Shown here piece by piece: positions 24,594 through 26,079 of a stretch of 26,079 nt of DNA. Both the position numbers and the translations under genes were made by a program. Source of the stretch: an uncultured Clostridia bacterium (GTDB lineage: Bacteria; Bacillota; Clostridia; Christensenellales; Borkfalkiaceae); NCBI GenBank assembly GCA_934247855.1, contig CAKQKA010000009.1, forward strand, positions 1 through 26,079. Direction: 5' to 3'. Position 1 is the stretch's first letter. Each line of letters starts with the position of its first letter. Under the pieces are notes generated by a model that was not told the DNA's origin, ran no database searches, and worked only from the letters and a program-made list of their open reading frames with translations.

Positions 24594-24641
24594 AATTTTA
24601 ACGGTATTTAAGTCCGGCATAATGCGGGACGTATTAAAATT
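24594..24641. other. Nested inverted repeat upstream of the feo promoter
   Basis: AATTTTAA (24594-24601) and TTAAAATT (24634-24641) enclose the near-palindrome GTCCGGCATAATGCGGGAC (24612-24630). It may be an operator or a hairpin at the 3' side of the neighbouring gene. The rest of 24568-24721 has only the hairpin below. Confidence 0.4.
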
Positions 24642-24646
24642 AAAAA

Positions 24647-24702
24647 CATAGCGTTCGTACCGCTCAATTCTGAAATAATCCGTCGGGCGGTGTTTTGCTA
24701 TG
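24647..24702 (-). terminator. Probable terminator of the zinc-ribbon membrane protein gene
   Basis: CATAGC (24647-24652) pairs with GCTATG (24697-24702), with inner ACCGC/GCGGT (24659-24663 with 24687-24691); on the minus strand T residues follow (complement of 24636-24646). Confidence 0.45.
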
Positions 24703-24721
24703 CTTTTATCGGAATATTAAA

Positions 24722-25216
24722 TTACTTTTTGGGTTCCACGTGTCCGCAATATTCGCAAACGTAGTTCAAACCGTCGTAACTCATCTTGCCGCCGCAGGCA
24801 GGGCATTTGATTTTTTCGCTCGTGTCCTCGGTTTGCTTTTTGTTGGTATTAAGAATAAGTTTGCCGTCTTTAAAGAAAAAACCGGTGATGTATCCTTGCG
24901 AAATAAGCGTTTTGATATAATCGGTAACGATCTCCGGCGTGTAACCCGTCTGAGTCGCTATATCTTCAACCGTATACATGTTTTCTTGCATAATAAGACG
25001 GTAAACGAACGCTCTGTGTTTTACGTCGCCGAATTTAGTCCATACAACGGGCGCGCCGTAGAACCCCGCCACGGTCATAACTATTCCGGCAATCAGCATA
25101 AAAGTATTTTTGCCCGCGCCGAAAATAATCAGCAATATTCCCGCGGGCAGAAAAATCGTAAGCAGTATAGCCGTAATAAGCGTTGACCTGACAACAGAAT
25201 TGTAGTCCTTTTTCAT
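24722..25216 (-). CDS. Membrane protein with winged-helix-like region and zinc ribbon
   Basis: This 164-residue protein is not assigned to a known family. It has two N-terminal membrane helices (about 11-34 and 37-58), a middle region (about 68-115) resembling a winged helix (YRLIMQENMYTVEDIATQTGYTPEIVTDYIKTLISQGYI, which has the helix-turn-helix and hydrophobic spacing), and a C-terminal zinc ribbon CPAC-x13-CEYC. The layout suggests a membrane-tethered DNA- or protein-binding protein. I start at the ATG at 25216 with GAGGTG; the frame extends 6 codons further upstream. Divergent from spoVT with overlapping promoters. Confidence 0.6.
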   Translation of the reverse strand: MKKDYNSVVRSTLITAILLTIFLPAGILLIIFGAGKNTFMLIAGIVMTVAGFYGAPVVWTKFGDVKHRAFVYRLIMQENMYTVEDIATQTGYTPEIVTDYIKTLISQGYITGFFFKDGKLILNTNKKQTEDTSEKIKCPACGGKMSYDGLNYVCEYCGHVEPKK

Positions 25217-25258
25217 ATTTGCACCTCTTCTCATAACCGCATCTCGTTTTCTTACGGA

Positions 25259-25287
25259 ATTTTATCATTAAAGGGTGAAATTGTAAA
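25259..25287 (-). promoter_or_regulatory. Sigma-A-type promoter for the zinc-ribbon protein gene
   Basis: On the minus strand TTTACA (25282-25287) and TAAAAT (25259-25264) are separated by 17 bases; close to consensus. It lies head-to-head with the weak spoVT promoter signal. Confidence 0.6.
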
Positions 25288-25303
25288 GTGATTTCGCATA
25301 CTT
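25276..25303 (+). promoter_or_regulatory. Weak candidate sporulation-type promoter for spoVT
   Basis: CATACTT (25297-25303) resembles a SigG/SigF-type -10; TGAAAT (25276-25281) is a poor -35 with 15-base spacing. SpoVT is transcribed by SigG in Bacillus, but the spacing here is short, so the call is doubtful. Confidence 0.25.
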
Positions 25304-25342
25304 TTTTACGCTCGGAGCAAACTGTTATACGGAGGAACATTT

Positions 25343-25888
25343 ATGAAAAAAAGCGGACTTTTAAGAATAGACGAAGTAGGGCGTATCGTTTTGCCGAAAG
25401 ACATGCGAAAACTGTTGAAACTCGACCGCGACAGGCTGGTTGAATTATACGTTGAAAAGGACAGATTGGTAATTAAAAAATACTCGCCGATCGCAAGCGC
25501 GGTCGAACGCGCGAAATGTATTTGCGAAAAACTCGCGTCCGAAACAGGCTGCATTTGCATCGTAACCGATACAAGCAAGATTTTATGCGTATCGGGCGAG
25601 GCGTTAAAGGGAATCGAGGGCAAAAAAATCTCGCCGTCGTTTTATTCGCTCATCGAAAATACAAGCCCCGTGCTTATAAACAGCGACGAGGGAGGAAAAC
25701 CGCTTTCGCCTTGCGCTGATCCCGAAATAGAATACAGCGGACTTGCTGCCGTCGTGCTCGAACAGGAAGATTGCCCTATAGGTGCGGTGGCTCTCATGTG
25801 CACCGATAAAACGCGCAGGCTCGGCGATTTAGAGGTTACCATTTTAAAAATCGCAAAAGAACTTCTTTGCTCTTGTTGTACGGAGTAA
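25343..25888 (+). CDS. spoVT: Stage V sporulation transcription regulator SpoVT
   Basis: This 181-residue regulator has an AbrB/SpoVT-type N-terminal swapped-hairpin DNA-binding domain (SGLLRIDEVGRIVLPKDMRKLLKL, about 4-27, then LVIKKYSPI) and a C-terminal GAF-like domain (about 55-178) with CPIGAVALM. Bacillus SpoVT is 178 residues with the same layout and tunes SigG-dependent forespore genes and spore germination. A GGAGG site (25332-25336) precedes the ATG. Several extra cysteines (CICEKL, CICIV, CSCCTE) are unusual for the family. Other AbrB proteins lack the GAF part, so SpoVT is the best fit; true sporulation in this organism is inferred only. Confidence 0.87.
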   Translation: MKKSGLLRIDEVGRIVLPKDMRKLLKLDRDRLVELYVEKDRLVIKKYSPIASAVERAKCICEKLASETGCICIVTDTSKILCVSGEALKGIEGKKISPSFYSLIENTSPVLINSDEGGKPLSPCADPEIEYSGLAAVVLEQEDCPIGAVALMCTDKTRRLGDLEVTILKIAKELLCSCCTE

Positions 25889-25893
25889 ATACT

Positions 25894-25915
25894 CGATAAC
25901 CGACCTATAGACGGG
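25894..25915 (-). repeat. Dispersed motif copy after spoVT
   Basis: The inverted copy CGATAACCGACCTATAGACGGG begins 5 bases after the spoVT stop and is followed by CTTTTATAAAA, giving at most a weak terminator. It shares the GGTT variant with the copy inside the methyltransferase gene. Confidence 0.65.
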
Positions 25916-25930
25916 CTTTTATAAAACATG

Positions 25931-26079
25931 GCGGATTCTTCCGTTTAGCCAGTGGTGATAGCGTTAGAACCCACCGAAAAGGCGACTTTTTAGTCCTTTT
26001 CCGCGACCGTTCGGGCATAACCGTTTACGGTTGCACTAATCTGTTGCCTTAAAGCCGTCTTTTAGACATCTTTCGGCAA
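25931..26079 (-). ncRNA. Possible structured RNA element with T-loop hairpin (copy 2, cut by the window end)
   Basis: On the minus strand, 25944-25973 is 27/30 identical to 49-78 of copy 1. GCGGA (plus 25931-25935) pairs with TCCGC (26000-26004) as a closing stem, and an extra hairpin (25977-26000, GACT/AGTC core) lies in the loop. Further hairpins lie beyond: AACCGT/ACGGTT near 26020-26033, and GTCT/AGAC near 26058-26068 within a TTGCC/GGCAA pair that reaches the last base. The run of helices fits a larger RNA transcribed leftward, convergent with spoVT. The right end is outside the window. Confidence 0.42.

Noticed and set aside
25774..25783. CCCTATAGGT inside spoVT as a further dispersed motif
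   Set aside because: Only the first half matches, and it encodes CPIGAV, which is conserved in SpoVT proteins for protein reasons.

Overview
The window looks like chromosome from a low-to-mid GC Firmicute of the class Clostridia, probably an uncultured gut-type lineage. The evidence is gene order and content: a murB-PHP-whiA cluster, an infC-rpmI-rplT operon with a structured leader, AddAB rather than RecBCD, an AbrB-type SpoVT, and neighbouring ATP- and PPi-dependent phosphofructokinases. Codons look uniform and I see no transposase, prophage, CRISPR array, rRNA or tRNA. It is mostly core genome; the unusual signal is between the genes.

Layout. (1) 1-150: a hairpin-rich element with a tRNA-like T-loop, its left part cut by the window edge. 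(2) 152-2845 (+): murB, a PHP phosphoesterase and whiA, tightly overlapped. (3) 2846-4311: a terminator, a degenerate nitrilase-like gene and decayed remains of what may be a glycosyltransferase gene. (4) 4312-6090 (-): a secreted, membrane-anchored beta-propeller/SH3-like protein. (5) 6320-8394 (+): a sigma-A promoter, an L20-type attenuator leader, infC starting at AUU, rpmI, rplT, then a SPOUT 23S/tRNA methyltransferase, followed by yebC (to 9175). (6) 9252-12140 (+): an alkaline-phosphatase-superfamily enzyme, an EamA transporter and a P-loop (d)NMP-kinase-like protein. (7) 12358-14715 (-): pfkA followed by pfp. (8) 15097-21904 (+): addB-addA. (9) 21983-24494 (-): feoA-feoB-small Cys-rich FeoB partner, each overlapping the next by 4 bases. 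(10) 24722-25216 (-): a membrane/winged-helix/zinc-ribbon protein divergent from spoVT (25343-25888, +). (11) 25889-26079: a second copy of the T-loop element in the opposite orientation.

Two signals stand out. First, a short motif, consensus CCTATAGGTCGATTATCG (two adjacent palindromes), occurs about nine times. Nearly all copies lie at 3' ends of transcription units, several are built into intrinsic terminators, and one lies inside the methyltransferase coding sequence at a domain linker. Second, a 30-nt segment, 27/30 identical, occurs at both ends of the window facing inward. It folds as a T-loop hairpin inside a closing stem, and the two copies differ in ways that keep most of the stem paired (G-U for G-C), as expected of a structured RNA.

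How the genes work together: cell-wall precursor synthesis with a division/sporulation regulator; translation initiation and 50S assembly; glycolytic flux through either ATP or PPi; double-strand-break processing by AddAB; ferrous iron uptake by Feo; and a spore-stage regulator. All function calls rest on reading motifs in the translated sequence; no database search was run.
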